Shown piece by piece: positions 17,681-25,279 of a DNA stretch of 64,000 nucleotides; positions within the stretch are counted from its first letter, which is position 1; the number at the start of each line of letters is the position of its first letter. Under the pieces are notes generated by a model. It searched no databases. It saw nothing but the letters and a program-made list of their open reading frames with translations, and was not told the origin of the DNA. The DNA comes from Natronococcus sp. A-GB1. Lineage in GTDB: Archaea > Halobacteriota > Halobacteria > Halobacteriales > Natrialbaceae. A program made the position numbers and the translations under genes. The stretch is taken from positions 124,001 through 188,000 of the forward strand of contig NZ_JARUKW010000005.1 of NCBI RefSeq assembly GCF_029688845.1, written 5' to 3'.

Positions 17681-20209
17681 GTGGAGCTGATCATCACGGA
17701 GAAGGACAACGCCGCGCGCCGGATCGCCGACATCCTGAGCGGTGGGACGTACGACTCGAGCCGCGAGAACGGCGTCAACGTCTACGAGTGGGGCGGTAAG
17801 CGCTGTGTGGGGCTATCTGGCCACGTCGTCGGCGTCGACTTCCCCGCGGAGTACTCAGACTGGCGCGACGTCGAACCCGTCGAGCTCATCGATGCGAACA
17901 TCGAGAAGACGGCGACGAAGGAGAACATCGTCGCCACCCTGCGGATCCTCTCCCGCCGGGCCGAACGGGTCGCGATCGCGACCGACTACGACCGCGAGGG
18001 CGAACTCATCGGGAAGGAGGCCTACGACATCGTCCGCGAGGTCGACGAGGACGTCCCCATTAGACGGGTTCGGTTCTCCTCGATCACCGAAAACGAGGTC
18101 CAGAACGCCTTCGACGAGCCCGACGAGCTGGACTTCGACCTCGCCGCGGCGGGCGAGGCCCGCCAGATCATCGACCTGATCTGGGGCGCCGCGCTCACCC
18201 GATTCCTCTCGCTGTCGGCCGGCCAGCTCGGCAACGACTTTATTTCGGTCGGGCGGGTGCAGTCCCCCACCCTCAAGCTGATCGTCGACCGCGAGCGGGA
18301 GATCCAGGCGTTCGATCCCGAGACCTACTGGGAGCTCTTTGCCGACCTCGTCAAGGACGAGACGAGTTTCGAAGCTCAGTACTTCTACCGCGACGAGGAC
18401 GACAACGAGGCCGAGCGCGTCTGGGCGGAGGCCCGCGCCGACGAGGTCTACGAGACCCTGTCGGGACGCGACGCCGCGACGGTCGTCGACGTCAACCGAC
18501 GGACGCGAACCGACGCGCCGCCCGCGCCGTTCAACACGACCCAGTTCATCCGCGCGGCCAGCGCGATCGGCTACTCGGCCAAGCGCGCGATGTCGATCGC
18601 CGAGGATCTGTACACGGCGGGCTACATCACCTACCCCCGAACGGACAACACCGTCTACCCCGACGACCTCGATCCCGAGGAGCTGCTCGAGGAGTTCGTT
18701 GGCCACTCGACGCTTGGCGAGTCGGCCGACTCGCTGCTCGAGGCCGACGAGATCCGACCCACGGAGGGTGACGAGGAGACGACCGACCACCCGCCGATTC
18801 ACCCGACCGGCGAGATTCCGAGCCGCGGCGGGGACGTCAGCGACGACGAGTGGGAGATCTACGAGCTGGTCGTCCGCCGATTCTACGCGACCGTCGCCGA
18901 CCCCGCCGAATGGGAACACCTCAAGGTCGTCGCCGAAGTCGACGACGCCCGCCTGAAGGCGAACGGCAAGCGCCTCGTCGAACCGGGCTATCACGACGTC
19001 TACCCCTACTTCAACACGACGGAGAACTACGTCCCCGACGTCGAGACCGGCGAGGAGCTTTCGATCGAGGGCGTCGGGCTCGAGGAGAAGGAGACACAGC
19101 CGCCCCGCCGGTACGGCCAGTCGCGGCTGATCGAGACCATGGAGGATCTCGGGCTGGGAACGAAGTCGACCCGCCACAACACGCTCGAGAAGCTCTACGA
19201 CCGGGGCTACATCGAGAGCGATCCGCCCCGGCCAACGAAGCTGGCGATGGCGGTCGTCGACGCCGCCGAGAGCTACGCCGACCGCGTCGTCAGCGAGGGG
19301 ATGACCGCCCAGCTCGAGGCCGACATGGACGCCATCGCCTCCGGCGAGGCCGACCTCGAGGACGTGACCGACGAGTCCCGCGAGATGCTCGAGGAGATCT
19401 TCGCGAACCTCGCGGACTCACGCGAGGAGATCGGCGACCACCTCCGGAAGTCGCTGAAAGACGACAAGCGCCTCGGCCCCTGCCCGGAGTGCGGCGAGGA
19501 CTTGCTCGTCCGTCAGAGCCGCCACGGCTCGTACTTCATCGGTTGTGACGGCTACCCCGACTGCGAGAACACGCTACCGCTGCCCTCGACGGGCAAGCCG
19601 CTGATCATGGACGGCGAGTGCGAGGAGCACGGGCTCAACGAGGTGAAGATGCTCGCCGGCCGCCAGACGTTCGTCCACGGCTGTCCCCTGTGTAAGGCCG
19701 ACGAGGCGGGCGAGGGCGAGATCCTGGGCGACTGTCCGGACTGTGGGGAGGGCGCGACGTCTCCGACGTCGCGAGGCGAAGGCGGTGAAACCGCCGAAGC
19801 GGACGGCGAACTCGTCATCAAGACCCTCCAGAGCGGCTCCCGACTGGTGGGTTGTACCCGCTACCCTGATTGTGAGTACTCGCTGCCGCTACCCCGCCGT
19901 GGCGAGATCGAGGTCACCGACGAGCACTGTGAAGAACACGAGCTCCCCGAACTCGTCGTCCACAGCGGCGACGAGCCCTGGGAGCTCGGCTGTCCGATCT
20001 GTAACTACCAGGAGTTCCAGGCCCGCGAGGCTGACAGCGGGTCGGACCTCGAGAGCCTCGACGGCGTCGGCGCCAAGACCGTCGAGAAACTCGTCGACGC
20101 GGGTATCGAGAGCCTCGAGGATCTGAGCGACGCCGACCCCGACGCGGTCGCCGACGACGTCGACGGCGTCAGCGCGGATCGGGTTCGGAGCTGGCAGGCG
20201 AAGGCGTAG
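17681..20209 (+). CDS. topA: DNA topoisomerase I (type IA)
   Basis: The enzyme relaxes negatively supercoiled DNA through a 5'-phosphotyrosine intermediate. The 842-residue protein has a TOPRIM start (MELIITEKDNAARRIADIL) with the metal motif in ATDYDREGELIG (about 105-116). The catalytic Tyr lies in GYITYPRTDNTVYP (about 318-331). Four C-terminal zinc ribbons span about 605-770, and a helix-hairpin-helix tail is at about 785-842 (LDGVGAKTVEKLVDAGIESLEDL). The third ribbon carries an extra acidic stretch (GATSPTSRGEGGETAEADGE) that is absent from the other three and encoded by two palindromes. The start is the GTG at 17681, preceded by GAGGTGATC as a ribosome-binding site. Confidence 0.97.
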   Translation: MELIITEKDNAARRIADILSGGTYDSSRENGVNVYEWGGKRCVGLSGHVVGVDFPAEYSDWRDVEPVELIDANIEKTATKENIVATLRILSRRAERVAIATDYDREGELIGKEAYDIVREVDEDVPIRRVRFSSITENEVQNAFDEPDELDFDLAAAGEARQIIDLIWGAALTRFLSLSAGQLGNDFISVGRVQSPTLKLIVDREREIQAFDPETYWELFADLVKDETSFEAQYFYRDEDDNEAERVWAEARADEVYETLSGRDAATVVDVNRRTRTDAPPAPFNTTQFIRAASAIGYSAKRAMSIAEDLYTAGYITYPRTDNTVYPDDLDPEELLEEFVGHSTLGESADSLLEADEIRPTEGDEETTDHPPIHPTGEIPSRGGDVSDDEWEIYELVVRRFYATVADPAEWEHLKVVAEVDDARLKANGKRLVEPGYHDVYPYFNTTENYVPDVETGEELSIEGVGLEEKETQPPRRYGQSRLIETMEDLGLGTKSTRHNTLEKLYDRGYIESDPPRPTKLAMAVVDAAESYADRVVSEGMTAQLEADMDAIASGEADLEDVTDESREMLEEIFANLADSREEIGDHLRKSLKDDKRLGPCPECGEDLLVRQSRHGSYFIGCDGYPDCENTLPLPSTGKPLIMDGECEEHGLNEVKMLAGRQTFVHGCPLCKADEAGEGEILGDCPDCGEGATSPTSRGEGGETAEADGELVIKTLQSGSRLVGCTRYPDCEYSLPLPRRGEIEVTDEHCEEHELPELVVHSGDEPWELGCPICNYQEFQAREADSGSDLESLDGVGAKTVEKLVDAGIESLEDLSDADPDAVADDVDGVSADRVRSWQAKA

Positions 20210-20230
20210 TGTCGGTACGCGCTCCGGGAT

Positions 20231-20731
20231 TCAATCTTGGAAGCGAGCAAGAAACTGCCGGACGTACGAATTGTTGCGCCAGCTTCGCTCATCCACCATC
20301 TCCGAAAGCGCTACTCGTGCGTCCTCGGCCGAAAGAACGTCCCGCAGAACGAGTGCTTCGATCATCTTGGGCGTCGTGAGAAGCCGGGAACCCGATAAGA
20401 GTGCGTGCACTGTCGAGAGTTCACCGTACTCGTCACACAGGAATATCTCGGCGTTCACCTCGTTCGCGAGCGCGATAGCCGCCGTTTCACCCTCGTCGAG
20501 TGGATACTCCGGCTGCTCACTCGGTTGCCGGATATGCTCTTCGGCTAGGTGACCAAGTACCCGCGTTGCTGCCTCCGCATGCACATCGTCGTGGGCAGCG
20601 ATCTCCTCGAGTTCTTCAACGACTGCGGGCGGAACCTGAACGTCGTACTCCGTAAAGAGAAGCCGAATTGGACGCTCGTTGCTCGCAATCGCGAGGCTGA
20701 CGAGAGCGGACGTGTCTGCGACGACGACCAT
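20231..20731 (-). CDS. PIN-domain toxin, VapC-like
   Basis: The protein has 166 residues. It opens with VVVADTSALVSLA, the first acidic residue of a PIN nuclease; later acidic residues occur in EELEEI, DEGETAAIALA and FLCDEYGELSTV. PIN toxins cleave tRNA or other RNA using a metal bound by these acids. The gene lies directly behind its antitoxin (the stop TAG and the start ATG touch), the classic VapBC order. The C-terminal arm (VRQFLARFQD) may contact the partner. It could also be a housekeeping PIN protein, but the pairing argues for toxin-antitoxin. Confidence 0.8.
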   Translation of the reverse strand: MVVVADTSALVSLAIASNERPIRLLFTEYDVQVPPAVVEELEEIAAHDDVHAEAATRVLGHLAEEHIRQPSEQPEYPLDEGETAAIALANEVNAEIFLCDEYGELSTVHALLSGSRLLTTPKMIEALVLRDVLSAEDARVALSEMVDERSWRNNSYVRQFLARFQD

Positions 20732-21034
20732 CTATAGGTTCGCAACGTCTTCCGCGAGCTCGTCATCCTCGAGCTGGTCCTTGAGCAGTCGAAGGTTCTC
20801 GGCTTCTTTTGGTCCGAGAACCGCCTTCATTTCGTCGTACTGAATGGTCCCGTCGTAGTACGCGTTAGCGATATCACGCTTCACGTCATCGCTCTCGGAC
20901 GATTCACGCAGATACGAACGAAGTGCCTCGATGATCACGTCCGTTCGGTCGCGGTCCGCTGCCGTCGCCAGGATATCCGCCTGTTCGATCAACTGTTCGG
21001 GCGCGCGGAACTGGACTCGTTTGCTCGAACTCAC
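20732..21034 (-). CDS. Ribbon-helix-helix antitoxin, UPF0175-like
   Basis: The 100-residue protein has the N-terminal beta strand KRVQFRAPEQLIEQAD and a helical DRDRTDVIIEALRSYLRE, the pattern of an RHH DNA-binding dimer. A C-terminal acidic helix-rich part (YDEMKAVLGPKEAENLRLLKDQLEDDELAEDV) resembles the toxin-neutralising half of UPF0175 antitoxins. I chose the GTG at 21034 because the RHH strand starts immediately after it and a perfect palindrome starts one base upstream. The long upstream frame would run through that palindrome and has no family sequence. Confidence 0.78.
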   Translation of the reverse strand: MSSSKRVQFRAPEQLIEQADILATAADRDRTDVIIEALRSYLRESSESDDVKRDIANAYYDGTIQYDEMKAVLGPKEAENLRLLKDQLEDDELAEDVANL

Positions 21035-21054
21035 GTGTGTACATTCGTACACAC
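21035..21054. promoter_or_regulatory. Perfect inverted repeat, likely antitoxin operator
   Basis: Arms of eight bases, GTGTGTAC and GTACACAC, flank a four-base spacer (ATTC), giving 20 bases of exact dyad symmetry. It abuts the antitoxin start codon. RHH antitoxins bind such dyads as dimers of dimers, so autoregulation of the toxin-antitoxin operon is the natural reading. The transcript is probably leaderless, so bound repressor would cover the transcription start. Confidence 0.7.
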
Positions 21055-21224
21055 AGAACTTAGCTATTGTGCCAGCTGGACCGCTATTTCGATCTGCCCA
21101 TCTTGAGAACGGCGAACGCGTCGAGAGGGCAGATTCCACTATCGGTCTTCCCCCTAAGACGAAACTTTCGACAGTCGCCAGGTCGGTCACAAAGCCGTCC
21201 AGGAACGGTGGCGACTCGAGACGA

Positions 21225-21923
21225 TCAGTCCGACCCCTCGGGGTCGTCTTCGGCTGTCTCCGCTTCGTCGTCCGCGCCGTCGCTCTCGTTCGCAGCGTCG
21301 CCGTCCGACGACTCGTTTCCGTTCGACTCCTCGTCGTTCTCGTCGGCCGTCGCCTCGAGGACGCGCTCGACCGCCGACGCGATCTCGCGACCGCCCGTCG
21401 TCCCCGTCTCGCGCCAGTGTTCCTCCCCGTCGGGGTCGACGACGATCGTCACGGGGTAGCCGACGGCCGCGTACTCCTGCATCGGTCTCGAGGCGTCGTA
21501 GCTCACGTAGCCGTTCCCGCCGTGGGTCTCCCACCACTCACGGAGCTCGTCGGGCGGGATCTGCTCTTCGGAGTCGTAGGTCAGCGACAGGAATCGGACG
21601 TCCTCGCCGTGGTCGGCCTCGAGTTCCGCCCTGGCGTCGGCGAGCCGTCCGGCCTGGACCTGGCAGTTGCCACAGCCGTTGACGAAGAACATGAGGACCA
21701 TGACGTCCTCGGAGGGGACAGTCACCGTCCCGGCCTCGCTTCCGCGGGCCTCGATCGTCTCGACCTCGATGGGCCACTCCTCGTCCTCGTCTCCGTCGTC
21801 CTCGGTCTCGTCGTCGATATCGCCGTCGCCGCCAACCGAAGGCGGGCCGTAGCGCACGATCGACCCTGCGCCCGCGAGCACGCCGAGGCTACCGATCCCG
21901 GCGACGAGGTCGCGACGCCTCAT
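21225..21923 (-). CDS. Secreted TlpA-like thioredoxin-fold protein
   Basis: The 232-residue protein has the Tat-type signal MRRRDLVAGIGSLGVLAGAGS but no clear lipobox cysteine. The thioredoxin domain (about 48-190) has the redox motif CGNC in FFVNGCGNCQVQ and the cis-Pro loop GYPVTIVVDPDG. The C-terminal 40 residues are almost all acidic and polar. It should reduce or form disulfides outside the membrane, like TlpA/ResA proteins that serve cytochrome or copper maturation. The gene is followed upstream by a paralogue at 22032-22670; together they look like a tandem duplication. Confidence 0.8.
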   Translation of the reverse strand: MRRRDLVAGIGSLGVLAGAGSIVRYGPPSVGGDGDIDDETEDDGDEDEEWPIEVETIEARGSEAGTVTVPSEDVMVLMFFVNGCGNCQVQAGRLADARAELEADHGEDVRFLSLTYDSEEQIPPDELREWWETHGGNGYVSYDASRPMQEYAAVGYPVTIVVDPDGEEHWRETGTTGGREIASAVERVLEATADENDEESNGNESSDGDAANESDGADDEAETAEDDPEGSD

Positions 21924-22031
21924 CGGTCGCTCCCCCCTCGAGGGCGATCGACGCGGGCAATCGGTCGACGAGCGGGACGGTCGTTCATGCTCACGCGTAC
22001 GATCCGGACGAAAAAGGGTTCTCCGATTCGG

Positions 22032-22670
22032 TCACTCCGTCGACTCGTTCGCGTCGTCGGGTGCGTCCTCCGGATCCGGCGTTTCGGGCTCGGCCTCCAG
22101 GGCGCACTCGATCCCTCTTCTCATGTTGCTGGCGCCGGTGCCGCCCGTGTCGCGCCAGTGGACCTCGCCGTCGGCGTCGAGAGCCAGCACTGTCGGGAAC
22201 CCGTTGACCTCGTAGTAGTCGTTGATCGTTCCGTCCTCGTCGATCCCGACCGTCCACTCGCCGCCGTGTTCGACCCACCAGTCGGCAAGTTCCTCCTCGG
22301 AGGGATTCGGGCCGGAGCGGGGGTCGACCATCGAGATGAACCGAACGTCGCCGTCCGGACCGACGTCGTACCGGGACTCGAGGTCGGCTCTGGCGTCGCC
22401 GATCGTCTCGATCAGCCCCTCGCTCGTCGGACACAGCGTCCGCGTCGGGTTGAGAAACGTGACCTGTCCCTCGCCCGGGACGGTCGTCGTCCCGGCCTCG
22501 CTGCCGGGTGCGTCGACCGTTCGTAGCTCGAGCGGCGGCGATTCGGGCTCGTCGCCGCCGTCGTCACCGTTGCCGTCGGAATCGGAATCGTCCGCTGCGT
22601 CGTCCTCGAGACAGCCCGCGACCGCGCTCGCCCCGGCGACCACGAGCAGCGTTCGGCGTCTCAGTCCCAT
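22032..22670 (-). CDS. Lipoprotein with thioredoxin fold, monothiol CPTS site
   Basis: The 212-residue protein has the signal peptide MGLRRRTLLVVAGASAVAGC with Cys20 as lipid anchor. The thioredoxin-like domain aligns with the 21225-21923 product through GSEAGTTTVPGEGQV, GDARADLESRYD and the cis-Pro loop GFPTVLALDADGEVHW. The redox site reads TLCPTSEG, so the second cysteine of CxxC is Ser. It therefore cannot cycle a normal disulfide within the motif. Glutaredoxin-like monothiol chemistry or a lost function are both possible. The pair probably acts in extracytoplasmic redox or metal handling. Confidence 0.75.
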   Translation of the reverse strand: MGLRRRTLLVVAGASAVAGCLEDDAADDSDSDGNGDDGGDEPESPPLELRTVDAPGSEAGTTTVPGEGQVTFLNPTRTLCPTSEGLIETIGDARADLESRYDVGPDGDVRFISMVDPRSGPNPSEEELADWWVEHGGEWTVGIDEDGTINDYYEVNGFPTVLALDADGEVHWRDTGGTGASNMRRGIECALEAEPETPDPEDAPDDANESTE

Positions 22671-22984
22671 CGCACCCTCGCCGCCCCCGGACGTCGGCTC
22701 CGAAGCGTACCCGCCGGCAGACGGTCGCGGAGTCGATCCATATGCGCAGTATCGGGCGTCGACGGCAAAGAGTTACCTGCCGTCCGACACAGCCGCGAAG
22801 CGGTCACGACGCAGCGAACGATAATCACCAGTAGGAATAAGATTGCTCGGGTGAACGTTCAGTCGAACGCCGACTCGGGAGCCACCGTCTCGAGTGGGAG
22901 CCGAGCCAAATCCATGATCCACGACCGCGCGACACGTTCGATGCCTCGCTCGAGACGACTGCAGGCCCCCAATCAGGGTGAGCG
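22671..22984. other. Intergenic region without recognised gene
   Basis: No frame in this stretch shows family sequence or haloarchaeal codon use that I trust. It must hold the promoter of the minus-strand lipoprotein at 22670 and probably that of the small zinc protein at 22985, for which a GGGTGAG ribosome-binding site lies at 22976-22982. A locally AT-richer part (around 22825-22845, AGTAGGAATAAGATTGC) is a plausible promoter. Confidence 0.4.
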
Positions 22985-23137
22985 ATGACCCGCGACGCCG
23001 CCGACTCGACGTCCCCAGGGACGCTTCCCGACTGTCCCGTCTGCGGGCGACCGATCGTAACGGTGACGCTGACCGGACCGACCGAGGGGGTGGCCTCGCC
23101 CTGTGGTTGCCAGTTCATTCCCGGCAGCCTCGAGTAG
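22985..23137 (+). CDS. Small CPxCG-type zinc protein, 50 residues
   Basis: The short frame starts at ATG 22985 and ends TAG 23135-23137. Its product begins MTRDAADSTSPGTLPDCPVCG and later has SPCGCQFIPGSLE. Two cysteine knuckles, CPVCG and CGC, form a four-cysteine zinc site. Such single-domain CPxCG proteins under 70 residues are numerous in haloarchaea and some affect motility, biofilm or stress, but none can be assigned here. Third-position GC, a ribosome-binding site and the paired knuckles support a real gene. It precedes the LysE gene by 52 bases and may be co-transcribed. Confidence 0.72.
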   Translation: MTRDAADSTSPGTLPDCPVCGRPIVTVTLTGPTEGVASPCGCQFIPGSLE

Positions 23138-23189
23138 CCGCCGAACGCGTCGTTTTTCACGATCGGCGACGGAGTATGGACCGAACACC

Positions 23190-23864
23190 GTGCCAGTCGC
23201 CACCGCGCTCGCCGGCGTCCTCTTCGGCATCGCACTCGCCGCGCCGCCGGGACCGATGAACGCGATAATCGCCGAGGAGAGCGTCGTCCGCGGCTGGTCG
23301 GCTGGCTTCCGGGCGGGACTCGGCGCGATGCTCGCCGACGTGCTGTTCTTCGTGCTCACGCTTGCCGGCGTCGTGGCCGTGATCGATCGCTACCCGCTCG
23401 TCCGTCCCGTGCTCTACTTGCTCGGCGGACTGCTCATGTGTTACTTCGCCGTCGGCGCGATCCGGGAGGCGCGGGCCGCGACCTCCTTTACCGACGGGGG
23501 CCACGCGACCTCGACCGGGTTTCGCAAGACGTTCGCGCTGTCGCTGACCAACCCCTACCAGATCGGGTTCTGGCTCACCGCCGGCGTCGGCCTGCTCCGA
23601 CCGGGATCGCTGGACGTTCTCGCACACGTTCCGGCCGCCGGCGCCGCCCTCGAGGGAGCGCTCGTCGTCGAAACCGGCTCGCCCGCGCTGCTGGCCGGCT
23701 TCTTCGGCGGGATCGCAGTCTGGATCGTTCTCTACCCTGCGGGGCTGGTGTCGGCCGGTCGGCGGGTCGACGCGCTGGCGCCGATCGTCGCCGCGGGCAG
23801 CGCGCTCGTGCTGGCGGGCTTCGGCGTCGTCTTCCTCGCGGTCGGGACGATGGGACTCGCCTGA
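23190..23864 (+). CDS. LysE/RhtB family amino-acid exporter
   Basis: The protein has 224 residues and six hydrophobic helices. The family mark is the first loop, AAPPGPMNAIIAEESVVRGW, with its GPMN motif, followed by GFRAGLGAMLADVLFF; the second half has TNPYQIGFWLTAG. These proteins export basic or hydrophobic amino acids or related metabolites with proton exchange. The start is GTG 23190 (VPVATALAGVLFG); nothing upstream in frame resembles the family. The substrate is not predictable from the neighbours. Confidence 0.82.
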   Translation: MPVATALAGVLFGIALAAPPGPMNAIIAEESVVRGWSAGFRAGLGAMLADVLFFVLTLAGVVAVIDRYPLVRPVLYLLGGLLMCYFAVGAIREARAATSFTDGGHATSTGFRKTFALSLTNPYQIGFWLTAGVGLLRPGSLDVLAHVPAAGAALEGALVVETGSPALLAGFFGGIAVWIVLYPAGLVSAGRRVDALAPIVAAGSALVLAGFGVVFLAVGTMGLA

Positions 23865-23960
23865 GACGGGGCCGGGACGCGTCGCTCGAGGCAGCCCGTT
23901 ATACGCAAAAGCGGTCGGTTCGACGACGAGGCGGACGGGTTGTTGGACGTCGGTCCCGTT

Positions 23961-24632
23961 TCAACCCATCGCCGCGATCTCGTCCTCGAGCCACTCGCGG
24001 AACCACTTGACGCGCTTGAGCCGCTGGTGGGCGATCCCTTCGGCGGTGTCGCTTTCGACCCGCGAAGCGGCGTCGTAGCCGCGTTCTAAGACCCGATCGA
24101 CCATCTCGTCGGTGTCCATGTGGGTCCGAGCCTCGTAGCCCATCCGCAACAGCATCAGGGCAGTGCCGTTGGCGCCGATCTTGTCAAGCAGGTCGGCCTC
24201 GATCAGACACTGGGTCTCGAGCGAGACGTCGTTCAGGTCGCCCTGGTAGGCGTGCTGTTCGACGGCGCGACACACCTGGTCGATAAACGAGTCGGGGTAC
24301 TCGGCGCGGGACTCGAGGTACTCGCGGGCGACGCGGGCGCCGGCCTCGGGATGGAGGTCCTGGTCGGTCTCGAGTTTCGCGACGTCGTGAAAGAGCGCGG
24401 CGACGCGGGTGATGTCGACGTCGGCGCCCTCCTTCCGAGCGATCTCCTCGGCCAGCGAGACGACGTTGAGGATGTGGTTGTGCCGGTACTCCGCGGAGTG
24501 CCAGGGGTACCAGCGCATCCGTCCGCCCTCCTCTTCCTTCTCGACGCTCGCGGCGAGGTACTCAAAGACGAACTCCTGCATCGCCTCGAACTCGGCGTCG
24601 GTTACTCGGGTTTCTTTTATTTCGACGCCCAT
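23961..24632 (-). CDS. HD-domain phosphohydrolase
   Basis: The protein has 223 residues. The metal-binding set is HNHILNVVSLAEEIA, AALFHDVAKLETD (the HD pair), EQHAYQG and IEADLLDKIGANG. This places it with YedJ/YfbR-like HD hydrolases acting on nucleotides or similar phosphates. The start is ATG 24632 (MGVEIKETRV), with GGAGG nine bases upstream as a ribosome-binding site, so this gene has a leader rather than a leaderless transcript. It is convergent with the LysE gene and divergent from the B12 subunit gene. Confidence 0.85.
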   Translation of the reverse strand: MGVEIKETRVTDAEFEAMQEFVFEYLAASVEKEEEGGRMRWYPWHSAEYRHNHILNVVSLAEEIARKEGADVDITRVAALFHDVAKLETDQDLHPEAGARVAREYLESRAEYPDSFIDQVCRAVEQHAYQGDLNDVSLETQCLIEADLLDKIGANGTALMLLRMGYEARTHMDTDEMVDRVLERGYDAASRVESDTAEGIAHQRLKRVKWFREWLEDEIAAMG

Positions 24633-24862
24633 GAGAGATCCCTCCGCAATAGATGTACGATACTCATTGGGTGAATGTAAGCTGGTTTCGCTCTTAGGCC
24701 TTTGGTTCGGAATGGTGGTTGTTGGCACGGTCGCCTGGAGCTGTCCGGTTCGGTACCGTTTCGACCGCGACCGAGCCGATCCCCCGCCGACGAACGGACC
24801 GGGCCGGAGAGATTTGCAGGAATTTCCGTTAAAGTCAAACAGCCGGCTCGGGAAGGGAGCGT

Positions 24863-25279
24863 ATGAGCAGTGAACAGGAGCAGGAGTCGATCCGTTGTCT
24901 GGTCGCCAAGGTCGGTCTCGACGGCCACGATCGGGGAGCACATGTCATCGCGCGCGCGTTCCGCGACGCCGGGTTCGAGGTCATCTACTCGGGACTGCAC
25001 AAAGCCCCCGAGGAGATCGTCCAGGCGGCAGTCCAGGAGGACGTCGACGTGCTGGGGATCTCGATCCTCTCCGGCGCCCACGACACGCTCGTCCCGAAGA
25101 TCATGAGCGGACTCGAGGAGTACGACGCGAAGGACGACACCCTCGTCCTCGTCGGCGGCGTCATCCCCGAGGAGGACCGTCCCGAACTCGAGGCCGAGGG
25201 CGTCTCCGCGATCTTCGGCCCCGGGACGTCGATCGAGGAGACGATCGAGTTCGTCCGCGAGAACGCTCCCGACCGATGA
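24863..25279 (+). CDS. Methylmalonyl-CoA mutase cobalamin-binding subunit
   Basis: The 138-residue stand-alone B12 domain has the base-off/His-on signature VGLDGHDRGAHVIA (DxHxxG) near residues 18-31, then GISILSGAHD and LVLVGGVIPEED, which close the Rossmann-like fold. It carries adenosylcobalamin for the rearrangement of methylmalonyl-CoA to succinyl-CoA. In many archaea the catalytic large subunit is encoded elsewhere, as it must be here. The ATGA overlap with meaB at 25276 shows translational coupling to the mutase chaperone. Confidence 0.93.
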   Translation: MSSEQEQESIRCLVAKVGLDGHDRGAHVIARAFRDAGFEVIYSGLHKAPEEIVQAAVQEDVDVLGISILSGAHDTLVPKIMSGLEEYDAKDDTLVLVGGVIPEEDRPELEAEGVSAIFGPGTSIEETIEFVRENAPDR

